Below are positions 51,613 through 61,193 of a stretch of 64,000 nt of DNA, piece by piece. The notes beneath the pieces are model-generated. The model saw only the letters and a list, made by a program, of their open reading frames with translations. It ran no database searches and had not been told where the DNA came from. This DNA is from Mogibacterium sp. (GTDB lineage Bacteria; Bacillota; Clostridia; Peptostreptococcales; Anaerovoracaceae). The stretch lies in NCBI GenBank assembly GCA_017433975.1, contig JAFRGD010000022.1:118525-182524 (forward strand). Reading direction: 5' to 3'. The translations under genes were made by a program, and so were the position numbers. Each line of letters opens with the position of its first letter. The stretch's first letter is position 1.

Positions 51613-53361
51613 CTATTTGTAGAACGGTACCGGTTCCTGCTGGATGTCGATGTCCCGGATCTGCTGCTCGAGCATGCCCGCGATCTGCTCGCAGCGCTCC
51701 GCTGCCGCCGTCCGCGTCCCGTAGCATCCGACGTAGATCTTGAGCTTTGGCTCGGTGCCCGATGGCCGGATGGCGACCCAGTCGCTCTTGTTCCCGAGCT
51801 CGTAATACAGGACGTTGGACTCCGGCAGGTAGTCCGTGACCTTGTTGATCGGAATGTCGCCGACCGCCGGTCCGTCCTCCCGGAAATGCGCCATATAGTC
51901 TGCGATGCGGGTCTTGCCGTTCAGCCCTTCACGCGTGACGGCTATGGTCTTTTCATACCCGTATCCATAGAAGTTATAGAAGGACTGGAACTGCTCGAAC
52001 AGCCGCAGCCGCTGGGCTTTGGAAAGCGCCGCCATCTCCGCGATGATGGCCGCACCGAGGACCGCGTCCTTGTCGCGCACCGCGATGGAATCGCTGCCGC
52101 CGTCTCCGCCGAGTGCGCCGAACATGTACCCGTTCCCCTCCTCGAATCCAAAGAGGAAGGTCTCGGTGCCAGTATCGCCGCCGCGCTCGATCAGGTCCGC
52201 GACGTATTTGGACCCCGTCAGCGTCCGGTAGAGCTTGACGTCGTGATGCATGCAGATCCGCTCCGCGAGGCCGCTCGAAACGATCGAATTGACGCAGAAA
52301 TACCGGTTCCCGTCCGCTGCGGACCGCTGCGAGAGGAGATACTCCATCAGCAGGATTCCGATCTGGTTGCCGGTCAGCACCTCGTATTCGCCCTCTGCAT
52401 TCGGGACCGCGACGCCGAGCCGGTCGGAGTCCGGGTCCGTCGCGATGATGACGTCCGCCATGCTCATCTTAGCGTATTTAATTGCCAGGTCAAAGGTATC
52501 CGCGAATTCCGGGTTTGGAACGCGCAGCGTCGGAAAGTCACCGTCCGGGTTGGCCTGTTCCGGCGGTACGAAGACGCTCTTGAAGCCGAGCTTTGCCAGA
52601 ATGCGGCGGACCGGCTTTGCACCGGCGCCGTTCAGCGGTGTATAGATGATACGGACGTTCTCCCGCGCCTCAACCGGAACCGACGAATGCACCGGTTCCA
52701 GTTTGCGAAGCAGGTATTCCTCGTATGCCTTGTCCAGGTCGGATCCAATCAGGGTCACGCGCCCGTCGTAAATCAGCTGCACCAGCGATTCGCTGGCCTT
52801 TACCATCGAGAACGCGTGGACGGTGCTGCCCATGTGGTCTTTGATCCGGGCCGCGGCCTCCGGCCGCACCTGTCCGCCGTCCGCACAATAGACCTTGATT
52901 CCGTTGTATTTTGGCGGGTTGTGGGAAGCGGTCACCATGACGCCGCAGGCAGCCCCATATTTGCGGACCGCAAACGAAAGCATCGGCACCGGGCGCATCT
53001 CATCCGAGAAATAGACTCGAAGCCCGGCCTCCGCGGTCACGCGGGCGATCGTCTCCGCGTAGAGTCGCGAATTGTTGCGGGAGTCGTACGAAATGACGAT
53101 TCCCTGCTCCGCCTTGCCCTCCTCGACGACGCACTGCGCGATGGCCATGGCCGCCTCCGCGACAGAGTATTCGTTCATGCGGGCCGTACCGAGTTCCATG
53201 ACCGCGCGCAGTCCGGCGGTGCCGAAGTCCAGCCCGTCCGAAAACCGGCTGATGACCTCGTCAGGCTTCGTCAGAAAGCTGCGCAGCTCCTGCTTGGTCT
53301 CACGCGGCAGATCCGCGTTGAGCCAATTCAGGTAGTTCCTCATGGCAATGCTGTCGTTCAT
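51613..53361 (-). CDS. Phospho-sugar mutase (PgcA-type phosphoglucomutase/phosphomannomutase)
   Basis: 582 residues. Alpha-D-phosphohexomutase fold: GTAGLRAVMELGTARMN near the start, the phosphoserine loop VMVTASHNPPKYNGIKVY, metal-binding ATDPDSDRLGVAV, sugar-binding FGFEEGNGYM and C-terminal IRPSGTEPKLKIY. Length and motifs match the Bacillus PgcA type that interconverts glucose 6- and 1-phosphate. It follows cdaR directly, the place where glmM sits in many Firmicutes; the true glmM-like gene is at 62667. Confidence 0.92.
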   Translation of the reverse strand: MNDSIAMRNYLNWLNADLPRETKQELRSFLTKPDEVISRFSDGLDFGTAGLRAVMELGTARMNEYSVAEAAMAIAQCVVEEGKAEQGIVISYDSRNNSRLYAETIARVTAEAGLRVYFSDEMRPVPMLSFAVRKYGAACGVMVTASHNPPKYNGIKVYCADGGQVRPEAAARIKDHMGSTVHAFSMVKASESLVQLIYDGRVTLIGSDLDKAYEEYLLRKLEPVHSSVPVEARENVRIIYTPLNGAGAKPVRRILAKLGFKSVFVPPEQANPDGDFPTLRVPNPEFADTFDLAIKYAKMSMADVIIATDPDSDRLGVAVPNAEGEYEVLTGNQIGILLMEYLLSQRSAADGNRYFCVNSIVSSGLAERICMHHDVKLYRTLTGSKYVADLIERGGDTGTETFLFGFEEGNGYMFGALGGDGGSDSIAVRDKDAVLGAAIIAEMAALSKAQRLRLFEQFQSFYNFYGYGYEKTIAVTREGLNGKTRIADYMAHFREDGPAVGDIPINKVTDYLPESNVLYYELGNKSDWVAIRPSGTEPKLKIYVGCYGTRTAAAERCEQIAGMLEQQIRDIDIQQEPVPFYK

Positions 53362-53374
53362 CGAATACTCCGTA

Positions 53375-54334
53375 TTATCCTTCTTGATCCTCGGTCTCTT
53401 CCGGCTGCTCGATGGCCGTTAATTCGACGTGCACCTTGGACGTCGCCAGCGTCGACCGCGGCACGTCCGTGGTCATGCTCACATCTGCCTCGACTGTACC
53501 TGCCTCTGTATAACTACTGAGATCGACGGTCACTTCGAACTGTCCGTAACCGATCTCCGCGAGTTCACCCTCCGTACCGATGACGGTAATCGAAACATCG
53601 TCCTGCACCGCATACTCCAGGTTGTCCGCCGCGCCGGTCACTTTGACCGCGCTCGCCGGAACGACGATGGTTCCCTCGATCCGCGGCGTCACGTAAACCG
53701 TCATCGTAAGCCCTTCGGACTCCGAGTTCAGTTTGACGTTCTCCGGGAAGTCGTAGGTCAGCGGAACCTCGCTCGTCTCGGTGATCTTGGTCAGGTCGAT
53801 CGTCTTTGTATTGATGCCCGTGAGTGCGTTCAGCTCCGTTCCGTAGCCCTCGACCATGATCTCGTCCGGCGCGTCGTATGTCCAGACGTACCAGTCGTCG
53901 TCATCCTTGACCTTGACGTTGAGCGGGACGGTGCGGACTTCGTAAGTGTCGACCTGAATCGTGATGCTGTCACGGCTCTTGGCCTCGATCTTTGCCTCCG
54001 GCGGTTTGCTGACTTTGATTGCGATGACGTTGTCGCCCCGTCCGGTATCCGCTACGTCCGCGGTCACCTTGATGTCATCGTTGGTCATCTCTGTCAAGAC
54101 GCTCCGCCGGGCTTCGACGCGGACGTCGATGGTATCGTATTCGACCGACCGGACGACCATGCCGTTTTCCGCAAGGATGTCCTGGTTGACGATCTGCACC
54201 GGGACGCCCCGGAACGTCTTGGTCAGCGCCGGGTCTACGTTATACATGACGTACAGCCATGCAGCAAAGGTCAGGACGATGGAGATGACCAGGTTTACCT
54301 TATTGATGGGATGTCTGTTCTTATTCTTCGCCAT
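53375..54334 (-). CDS. cdaR: YbbR-domain protein, regulator of diadenylate cyclase
   Basis: 319 residues. One N-terminal membrane span (VNLVISIVLTFAAWLYVMYN) is followed by three to four YbbR-like beta domains (PVQIVNQDILAENGMVVRS, RTVPLNVKVKDDDDWYV, RIEGTIVVPASAVKVTG). CdaR binds CdaA and modulates c-di-AMP synthesis. Its start overlaps the cdaA stop by 14 bases, as usual for this pair. Confidence 0.92.
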   Translation of the reverse strand: MAKNKNRHPINKVNLVISIVLTFAAWLYVMYNVDPALTKTFRGVPVQIVNQDILAENGMVVRSVEYDTIDVRVEARRSVLTEMTNDDIKVTADVADTGRGDNVIAIKVSKPPEAKIEAKSRDSITIQVDTYEVRTVPLNVKVKDDDDWYVWTYDAPDEIMVEGYGTELNALTGINTKTIDLTKITETSEVPLTYDFPENVKLNSESEGLTMTVYVTPRIEGTIVVPASAVKVTGAADNLEYAVQDDVSITVIGTEGELAEIGYGQFEVTVDLSSYTEAGTVEADVSMTTDVPRSTLATSKVHVELTAIEQPEETEDQEG

Positions 54335-55172
54335 CGCCGGTCTCTCCTTTCTTGCTCGGGAACCACTGCGCGATGCGTTCCTTGAAGGTCAGTTCGGTCG
54401 GAACGTAAACGCCCAGGAGCATTTTTTCGATGGTCTTGAGGTCCGCGAAACGGCGGAGGTTGCCGTCCTCGGCGACGGAGATGACGCCCGTCTCCTCCGA
54501 AACGATGAGGACGAGCGCGTCCGAGACCTCCGTCAGGCCGACGCCGGCGCGGTGCCGGGTACCGAGGTTCCGGCCGAGGTTTTTCTTTTCCGTCAGCGGA
54601 AGCACGCAGGCCGCCGCGTAAATGCGGTCGCCGCGGATGATGACCGCTCCGTCATGGAGCGGTGACCCCTCGTAAAATATGTTTCCTAACAGGCGCGCTG
54701 AGATGTTCGCATCGAGTACCACGCCGGTCTCGATGATGTCGTTCAGCATCGTCCCGCGTTCAATGCATATAAGGGCTCCCGTGCGGGACGCCGAAAACTC
54801 GTCGATCGCCGTGATGAGCTCGTCGACGATGGCGATGGCGTTGTCCTTATCGATGCTCCGGAACTGGTCGCTGACGAAGTTCCGCCGGCCGATCTGCTCC
54901 AGCATGCGCCGGAGTTCCGGCTGGAACAGTACGACGAGCGCGAAGATTCCCATCGTCAGGACCGTCCGTAGGATCCAGTTCAGCAGATACAGATTGAAGA
55001 AGCTGGACAGGAGGAAGGCCGCGATGAGCCAGAAAATGCCGCGCACCAGTTGCTGAGCCCGCGTCTCGCGGATGAAGCCGATTACTTTGTACACGATAAG
55101 AGCGACGATCAGAATATCGATCGCATCGGCCACCCGGAAATTCTCCATGATGCTCAAAAAGCCTTCTAACAT
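54321..55172 (-). CDS. cdaA: Diadenylate cyclase CdaA
   Basis: 283 residues. Three N-terminal membrane spans are followed by the DAC domain: SPLHDGAVIIRGDRIYAAAC holds the DGA motif and NLGTRHRAGVGLTEVSDA the RHR motif. It makes c-di-AMP from two ATP. GGGAGGAACG precedes the ATG. The operon continues with cdaR and a phosphosugar mutase. c-di-AMP controls potassium and osmolyte transport and wall homeostasis. Confidence 0.95.
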   Translation of the reverse strand: MLEGFLSIMENFRVADAIDILIVALIVYKVIGFIRETRAQQLVRGIFWLIAAFLLSSFFNLYLLNWILRTVLTMGIFALVVLFQPELRRMLEQIGRRNFVSDQFRSIDKDNAIAIVDELITAIDEFSASRTGALICIERGTMLNDIIETGVVLDANISARLLGNIFYEGSPLHDGAVIIRGDRIYAAACVLPLTEKKNLGRNLGTRHRAGVGLTEVSDALVLIVSEETGVISVAEDGNLRRFADLKTIEKMLLGVYVPTELTFKERIAQWFPSKKGETGDGEE

Positions 55173-55199
55173 CGTTCCTCCCTACCTGTAATGTTTTTT

Positions 55200-58100
55200 T
55201 TATTTGAACCAGCGGTTCATGTCCACGCGGCCGCTGATGCCCGGGACCCTTCCGTCGCTGCTGTACTGCCAGCAGACGTAGTTCCGGCCCGACGGCACGG
55301 TGCTGCTCCACTGCGCCGCCCACAGCTTAATGCCGCTGAGTTTGGTCATGTCGAGCTGACTCGAGTACCAGCTCGTGCTGGCGTAGATCATCGGCTCGTA
55401 ACCGCGTTTTTTGACCTGGTCGCAGAAGCCCTTGACCGCCTCCGTGCGCTTGGCCTTGGTGATCCGGTCCGCGCGGCCCGGCCGCTTGCTGTTGATGTAC
55501 TCGGTGTCCACTGCGATCGGGAAGTCGACTTTGAAGCCGTTCTTCTCGAGCAGGTCGCACACGTAATTCGCCTCCGCGACGCCCTCGTTATAGTTGACCG
55601 CCTGCGAGAAGAAGTATACGCCGACCTTGAGGCCCGCGGCCTTCGCGTTTTTCATGTTCTTGACGAATTTATTGTCCGTGGCGAGAGATCCGGTCGTGTA
55701 GCCGCGGAAGCCCGCTCTTATTATAGCAAATTCGATGCCGGAATTCTTCACCTTTGTCCAGTCAATATTGCCCTGGAACGTGGAAACGTCGATACCATTG
55801 ATGTAATTGCCCTTGGCGAGCGTGATCTTTGCATTGACCGTGAACTCCTTGTCCAGTACCGTCTGGGAACCGTACTGTGTCTGGATGATGATGCGGTAGA
55901 AATACTGACCCTTTCCCAGCTTGCTGAACAGCAGCGTGGAGTCCGCCGCCTTGAGGTTGAAGCTCTTTGCGTTCACCTTGGCGTTATCATATACGTAAGC
56001 CCAGCCGCCCGTCTTTTTGGAGACGATGCCGACCTTGACCCTTTTGATGGTCTGGTCGGACGTAATCGAGCCCTGCACGTAGAAGCTGGTTCCCTCGGTG
56101 AAGGACGTCGGATAGTTCGCTCCCGACAGCTTGACGGTGGCGACTTCCTCCGCTACGTTGAACTGCTGATTGACCAGCTTGGTTGCTTTCTCGGTGTCCT
56201 CGGTATAAACGTTGATCCTGTAGTAATAGGTTCCCTTTGGCAGGCTCGCGAAGTCGAGTTCGGACGCCGCGGTCGAGATGTCAAAGTTCACATCGTTGAT
56301 CTTGCTCTTGGTATATTTGACCTTGGTCCACTTGCCGTCCTCTTTGTTGATGACGCCGATCTCCACCTTGGTGATGTCGCGGTTGGCGGTGATTTTGCCC
56401 TTCGGTTTCCACGCCGTGCCGACCTTGATCGTCCCCGGGTAATTCTGTCCGGACGCCGTGACCTTGAGCGGTCCCAGGACCTTGAATTCCTTTTGGAACG
56501 CCTTCTGGTTTCCGTATTCGGTGTTGATCACGATCCGGTAATAGTATACGCCCGCCGGGAGCTTGCTGAAGTCGACTTTTTTGTTGGCCTCTGAGATGGC
56601 GAAGGTCTTGGCGTTGATGGTCTTGCTGAACTTTTGCTCCGTCCATTCCCCGGTCGATTTATCGACAACACCGATGGAGATTTTCTTTATCGTGATGTCG
56701 CTGTTGATCCGGCCGCGGATGGTATACTTATCCCCCTTGTTCAGTTTTGTCGGATAGTACATGCGCAGGGTTTCCAGCTTGGCCTGCTTCTTTTTGACCG
56801 TGAACTCCTTCTCGAACGCCTTCTGGTGACCGTAATTCGTATAAATTACGACACGATATAAGTAGGTGCCGATCTCGAGTTTGTTGAAGTGCAAAGCGGA
56901 ATCCGCCTGCGAGAGGGCGAAGGTCTTGTCGTTGATATTCTTGGAGTATTTGTAGACCCACTCGCCGGACTCCTTGTTCACGATACCGACCTCGATCTTT
57001 TTCATCTTGAGATCGGTGTTGATGCGGCCCCTGATATCGTAGTCGTCCCCTTTCATCAGGGATTTTGGATAATACATCCGGAGCGTTTCGATTTTGGCCT
57101 TGCGCTGCGCAACGGTGAACTCCTTGTTGTAGACCTGCTGCGAACCGTATTTTGTAGTTATTACAATTCTGTAGTAATACGTGCCCGGTTTCAGTTTGCT
57201 GAAATTGAGCTTGTCATTCGCCTCGGAACACGCGAACGTCTTGGCCTTGATATTCTTTGTGAACTTGGACTCCGTCCACTCGCCGGTTTTCTTGTTCACG
57301 ATACCGATCTCGATCTTGCTCATCGTAACGTCGGTATTGATGCGGCCCTTAACCTCAAAACCGTCACCTTGGGTCAGAGACTTCGGATAAGCCATCCGGA
57401 GGAGCTCAACCTCGGCCTGCGGCGCCGGCTCCTCCGGCTCGGCCGGGGTCTCCGGTTCGGCAGGTTTCTCTGGCTCAGCAGGTTTCTCCGGCTCCGTCGG
57501 GGTCTCCGGCTCCGTCGGGGTCTCCGGCTCGGTCGGTGTCGGGGTCTCCGGCTCCGTCGGCGCAGGCGTCTCCGGTTCCGTCGCCTTGTCAACGACCTTA
57601 AACTTCTCGTTCAGAACCAACTGGGCGCCGTACGTCGTGTGGATGTAGATACGGTAACAATACGTACCCTTGTCCAGTTTGTTGAAATAGAGCTTGGAGT
57701 CCGCCTTGGAGATATCGAAGGTCTTGGCGTTGACCTTGGTGTTATCGTATTTATAAACCCAGCCCGAGGTGGCGTTGTCGACGATACCGATCTCGATCCG
57801 GTCGATCGTAACGTCGGATTGAATCGTCCCCTTGACATGGAAACTGCTCCCCTTGACGACCTCCGTCGGGTGGTTGACTTCCTTGAGCGTCAGCTTGGCC
57901 TGCGGCTTGGTCTGCTCCACGACCTTGAACTGTTTGTTGAGCGCAGTGGTATCGCCGGAAGCTGTGTGAACGATGATGCGGTAATAATACGTGCCAATCG
58001 GAAGCGAGCGGAACTTGAGCTCCGCGTCCGCAGTCTTGAGGTCGAAGGTCTTGGCGTTGACCTTGTTGTTGGTGTATTTGACGTCGGTCCATTTGCCGGT

Positions 58101-58319
58101 CGATTTGTCGACGACGCCGACATCGATGCCCTTGATGGTCTCATCCGACGTGACGGTTCCCTTGAGGTTGGTCCCGACGCCCTCAGTGACTGTCTCCGGC
58201 GCCGAAAGGTCCTTGATCGTAACCGTCGCCGCGGCATAGGATTCAAAGCCGGCCAGCAGAAAAACCAGCATCGCTGCCAGACACAGAACTAACGACTTTC
58301 TCTTGTTAATCGACTTCAT
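55200..58319 (-). CDS. Secreted GH25 lysozyme with seven N-terminal repeats
   Basis: 1039 residues. A signal peptide (LCLAAMLVFLLAGFESYAAA) leads to seven ~95-residue beta repeats, each with an IxIGIVDxxTGxW-like strand and a GTYYYRI strand. Repeats 2 and 3 are separated by a Pro/Glu/Thr-rich linker of TEPETP and AEPEKP units. The last ~206 residues are a GH25 domain: NGIDVSTFQGNIDW, FAIIRAGFRGYTTG, VGVYFFSQAVNYNEG, and PIAVDTEY with catalytic Asp938 and Glu940. It cleaves peptidoglycan between MurNAc and GlcNAc. The repeats have no recognised ligand; wall attachment is likely. Confidence 0.9.
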   Translation of the reverse strand: MKSINKRKSLVLCLAAMLVFLLAGFESYAAATVTIKDLSAPETVTEGVGTNLKGTVTSDETIKGIDVGVVDKSTGKWTDVKYTNNKVNAKTFDLKTADAELKFRSLPIGTYYYRIIVHTASGDTTALNKQFKVVEQTKPQAKLTLKEVNHPTEVVKGSSFHVKGTIQSDVTIDRIEIGIVDNATSGWVYKYDNTKVNAKTFDISKADSKLYFNKLDKGTYCYRIYIHTTYGAQLVLNEKFKVVDKATEPETPAPTEPETPTPTEPETPTEPETPTEPEKPAEPEKPAEPETPAEPEEPAPQAEVELLRMAYPKSLTQGDGFEVKGRINTDVTMSKIEIGIVNKKTGEWTESKFTKNIKAKTFACSEANDKLNFSKLKPGTYYYRIVITTKYGSQQVYNKEFTVAQRKAKIETLRMYYPKSLMKGDDYDIRGRINTDLKMKKIEVGIVNKESGEWVYKYSKNINDKTFALSQADSALHFNKLEIGTYLYRVVIYTNYGHQKAFEKEFTVKKKQAKLETLRMYYPTKLNKGDKYTIRGRINSDITIKKISIGVVDKSTGEWTEQKFSKTINAKTFAISEANKKVDFSKLPAGVYYYRIVINTEYGNQKAFQKEFKVLGPLKVTASGQNYPGTIKVGTAWKPKGKITANRDITKVEIGVINKEDGKWTKVKYTKSKINDVNFDISTAASELDFASLPKGTYYYRINVYTEDTEKATKLVNQQFNVAEEVATVKLSGANYPTSFTEGTSFYVQGSITSDQTIKRVKVGIVSKKTGGWAYVYDNAKVNAKSFNLKAADSTLLFSKLGKGQYFYRIIIQTQYGSQTVLDKEFTVNAKITLAKGNYINGIDVSTFQGNIDWTKVKNSGIEFAIIRAGFRGYTTGSLATDNKFVKNMKNAKAAGLKVGVYFFSQAVNYNEGVAEANYVCDLLEKNGFKVDFPIAVDTEYINSKRPGRADRITKAKRTEAVKGFCDQVKKRGYEPMIYASTSWYSSQLDMTKLSGIKLWAAQWSSTVPSGRNYVCWQYSSDGRVPGISGRVDMNRWFK

Positions 58320-58385
58320 ACTCTTCTCCCAAACGGGTTTGCGGGGTCTCCTGATGTTTTTTTGGCATCAGCAAACAGGCTTGTT

Positions 58386-58414
58386 TACATAATTTTTTTT
58401 ATTTTATCATTCAA
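58386..58414 (-). promoter_or_regulatory. Promoter of the GH25 lysozyme gene
   Basis: On the minus strand TTGAAT (58414-58409), 17-base A-rich spacer, TATGTA (58391-58386), ~65 bases before the ATG. Modest match. Confidence 0.4.
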
Positions 58415-58486
58415 CGCCGCAAAATAAAAGGCTTTTGAGAAAAAAGTGTTAAAAATATTTATTATTTGTAACTAAATCCGGCCGAA

Positions 58487-58529
58487 GAAAACGGAGGCTT
58501 CCGCCCCTGCTCCGAGGGGGAAGCCTCCG
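58487..58529 (-). terminator. Terminator of the CHAP-like gene
   Basis: CGGAGGCTTCC (58492-58502) pairs perfectly with GGAAGCCTCCG (58519-58529); the minus strand continues TTTTCTTC. It lies ~35 bases after the stop at 58564. Confidence 0.85.
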
Positions 58530-58563
58530 CGTTTTTCATCCTTTGTACTTAGTTGCCGGCTGA

Positions 58564-59796
58564 CTACAGATCTTCGTCATAGACCGGGAACTCCCCGACG
58601 ACGCCATAGCCGAGGATGTCCGGGTCGTCCACGTCGTATCCGCAGCGGCAGACCAGGCGCCGCGCCTCGCCGATGTCGAAGTCATCTTCTTCGGTCTTTT
58701 CGGTCTTGTTCGCTTCGATGCCGGCTTGCTTTTGGGCTTCGGTCTGCTGTTCCGGCGGAACGTCGCCCTCGATCGTAAATACGCGTTTTTTGTACGATCC
58801 GCTGACGATGCCGACGCGGTCCGGTACGCCGTCCCGCTGGCCGGTCTCCTCATCCTTGAAGTCGAAGAAGATGATGTACCCCGCCAGCGGCATCCTGCCG
58901 CCGTCGATCCACAGGTCGCGGTCCTTGTAATAATCGGAGCCGTCCTCGACCGCCTGGAACATCGGGACCTGCTTGGAGATCTCCTCACTCGCGTGGTTTC
59001 CGACCCACGATACGAAGATCGCGTCCCATTTCACCTCGGTGTCGTAGCCCCAGGAATTGATGTATTTGTCACCGTTCTTCCCGAGCTCCCGGACGGCGAT
59101 CCGGACCAGCTCCGCGTCCCCGTCGGTCTCCGCATTGCCGCCGGCAATCATTTCCGCATAAGCGGCCTTCTCGGCGGCGCGCTGCGCGAGTTTCTCCTTG
59201 ATGACCCGGTACAGGGCCCGCCCGCCGAAGAATATGCCGGCGAGGAGCGCCGCGATCACGATAAAGGCGACCGTCCGCCGCTGCCGTTGCTTGCGGATCC
59301 GCGCCTCGCGTTTCCGCCGCTGAATCTTAACGTAGATCTCCTGTTCCTCCGGCGAGAGGCTGTTGAAATACGTCGCCTTGGTCGTGTCGAGCTCGCGCTC
59401 CTGGCGTCCGACGACTTCTTCCTCGTGGAGCCCGGTGCGCACCGGCTCGCCGTCCCCGGCGTCCTCTTCCGGCACATCGTCGTATTCCTCCACAAGCTCG
59501 TCGTACTCCTCCGCCAGGCCGTCCGCCGCGTCGTCAAACCGTTCGGCAGTTTCCTCGATGCCCGCGTCGATCAGCGCATCCTCCGTCGCGTCCAGAACCT
59601 CGTCCGCGATGTCGGCCAGGTCTCCGGTCACATCCTCAGGCAGCTCGTCCGACGCCGCCTCCGCCATGACGTCAGCGGCCGCAGGAACCGGCACCATCCC
59701 GGATTTTGACCGGACGCCCGGGAACGTATCGTCCTCGTCCGAGATCACTTCAGACCAATCCAGGTCCAGTTTTTCAAATGTTTTCTTTTCCTTCAT
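58564..59796 (-). CDS. Membrane protein with degenerate CHAP domain (catalytic Cys and His replaced)
   Basis: 410 residues. A long acidic cytoplasmic N-terminus (1-150, many Glu/Asp), a basic stretch, one membrane span (~174-192, VAFIVIAALLAGIFFGG), then an outer domain matching clostridial CHAP amidases: VRIAVRELGKNGDKYINSWG, KWDAIFVSWVGNHA, MPLAGYIIFFDF and GVPDRVGIVSGS. In active relatives the second reads W-C-A and the last PDHVGIV; here Cys is Asp258 and His is Arg327. So it probably binds but does not cut peptide cross-links. It lies between rfbA and the GH25 gene on the same strand. Confidence 0.75.
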   Translation of the reverse strand: MKEKKTFEKLDLDWSEVISDEDDTFPGVRSKSGMVPVPAAADVMAEAASDELPEDVTGDLADIADEVLDATEDALIDAGIEETAERFDDAADGLAEEYDELVEEYDDVPEEDAGDGEPVRTGLHEEEVVGRQERELDTTKATYFNSLSPEEQEIYVKIQRRKREARIRKQRQRRTVAFIVIAALLAGIFFGGRALYRVIKEKLAQRAAEKAAYAEMIAGGNAETDGDAELVRIAVRELGKNGDKYINSWGYDTEVKWDAIFVSWVGNHASEEISKQVPMFQAVEDGSDYYKDRDLWIDGGRMPLAGYIIFFDFKDEETGQRDGVPDRVGIVSGSYKKRVFTIEGDVPPEQQTEAQKQAGIEANKTEKTEEDDFDIGEARRLVCRCGYDVDDPDILGYGVVGEFPVYDEDL

Positions 59797-59893
59797 CTTG
59801 CGTTCCTATGTAAAGGGTTCTTCAAAATATTGTGGTTTTATTATATCACGAACCAGCTTCTTTTCAATAACAACCCGCGATCTACATAAAGCA

Positions 59894-60793
59894 TTAATCT
59901 GCGTAGCGGTGGACGATCCGGCCCTCCGCAACCGCTTTGAGGTGGGCGCCGTACGGGGACTTGCCGTAGAGTTTGGCGCTCGCGAGCAGCTGCTTGCGGT
60001 CGATCCATTCGTTGAGGTACGCGATCTCCTCCGGGGCGCTGATGGTGATGCTCTGCCGGGTCTGGATCATCTGGACAAAGCTCGCCGCCTGGAAGAGCGA
60101 ATCGAACGTTCCGGTGTCGAGCCACGCGAAGCCGCGGCCGAGCAGCTGGACGTCGAGCAGGTCGTCCAGCAGATACATCTCGTTCAGCGTCGTGATCTCG
60201 AGCTCACCGCGCGCTGACGGCTTAACCTGGTGGGCCCGCTCGCTGACGCCGCCCGGGTAAAAGTACAGCCCCGTAACCGCGTAATTGCTCTTTGGATTGC
60301 GCGGCTTCTCCTCGATGCTCGTCGCCTTGCCGTTCTCGTCGAACGCGACCACGCCGAACCGCTCCGGGTCGTTGACATAGTAGCCAAAGACCGTGGCGCG
60401 GCCGTTCTCCTCTGCGTTCCGGACCGCCTTGCGGAGGATCCTTCCGAAGCCGTTCCCATAGAAAATATTATCTCCGAGGATCATCGCCCCCGGCTCGCCG
60501 TCGAGGAAGTCCTCCCCGATGATGAACGCCTGCGCGAGGCCGTCCGGACTCGGCTGGACTTTGTAGCTCAGGGAAATTCCGAACTGCGTCCCGTCCCCGA
60601 GCAGCTCCGCGAAGCGCGGCGTGTCCTCCGGCGTCGAAATGATGAGAATGTCCCGAATCCCCGCCAGCATCAGTGTGGAAAGCGGATAGTAGATCATCGG
60701 CTTATCAAAAACCGGAAGAAGTTGTTTGGACGTCACTTTGGTCAGCGGATACAACCTGGTGCCTGCTCCGCCCGCAAGTATGATTCCTTTCAT
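59894..60793 (-). CDS. rfbA: Glucose-1-phosphate thymidylyltransferase
   Basis: 299 residues from the ATG at 60793 (GGAGGGCTTCAG upstream). [18 protein letters not shown] is the nucleotide-binding opening, [14 protein letters not shown] follows, and [17 protein letters not shown] holds the metal-binding Asp. It makes dTDP-glucose, the first step to dTDP-rhamnose. No rfbB/C/D genes adjoin it here. It is divergent from the ribozyme-led operon. Confidence 0.94.
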   Translation of the reverse strand: MKGIILAGGAGTRLYPLTKVTSKQLLPVFDKPMIYYPLSTLMLAGIRDILIISTPEDTPRFAELLGDGTQFGISLSYKVQPSPDGLAQAFIIGEDFLDGEPGAMILGDNIFYGNGFGRILRKAVRNAEENGRATVFGYYVNDPERFGVVAFDENGKATSIEEKPRNPKSNYAVTGLYFYPGGVSERAHQVKPSARGELEITTLNEMYLLDDLLDVQLLGRGFAWLDTGTFDSLFQAASFVQMIQTRQSITISAPEEIAYLNEWIDRKQLLASAKLYGKSPYGAHLKAVAEGRIVHRYAD

Positions 60794-60879
60794 CTGAAGC
60801 CCTCCGTCGTTCATTCACAATCGTACCTATTATATGTAGATTATAACGTATCTGTGCTTCAATATCAAGTATGTGAGAA

Positions 60880-60908
60880 TTGACGAATGCCCAAGATAAT
60901 GATATACT
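60880..60908 (+). promoter_or_regulatory. Promoter of the glmS-ribozyme operon
   Basis: TTGACG (60880-60885), 17-base spacer, TATACT (60903-60908). The transcript would start near 60915 and carry a ~280-base leader holding the ribozyme. Confidence 0.6.
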
Positions 60909-60989
60909 TGTTTAATACTTGTGCACCGGTGTGAGCCGGAACGCAGGTATCTGTAAAATAGGATCCAGCGGAAAGGAGGTCAGGTGGAC

Positions 60990-61170
60990 TCTATTAGCGC
61001 CCGGACCGTAACAGGTTGACGAGGAATGGCAGTCATCGAAAGACTCGGCGGATTCTGCCACGGCTATCGCGCAGCGGACAGCGGCGCGCACCGGCGGGCC
61101 GTCAGGGAGGGTTAAAAAGCAGAATCAAAACTGTAACAGAGGCCCTTCTGACGCCGGTATAACGGAACAA
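60990..61170 (+). ncRNA. glmS ribozyme
   Basis: The plus strand shows the glmS ribozyme core: cleavage site A-GCGCC (cut between 60996 and 60997), then GTTGACGAGGAATGG (from 61015), the middle segment CATCGAA...CTCGGCGGAT, a long GC-rich domain, and GGGAGGGTTAAAAAGC near 61105-61120. These match the glmS consensus in order and spacing. The RNA self-cleaves when glucosamine 6-phosphate binds as cofactor, lowering expression downstream. The next gene is not glmS but a GlmU-C-like acetyltransferase, then nagB and glmM. The 3' limit is approximate. Confidence 0.85.
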
Positions 61171-61193
61171 CTTATTAAGGAGTAATATAATAT

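Noticed and set aside
50455..53520. 1021-codon plus-strand open frame opposite gltX and the phosphosugar mutase
   Set aside because: It spans two real minus-strand genes and the terminator between them, with no ribosome-binding site or recognisable domain.
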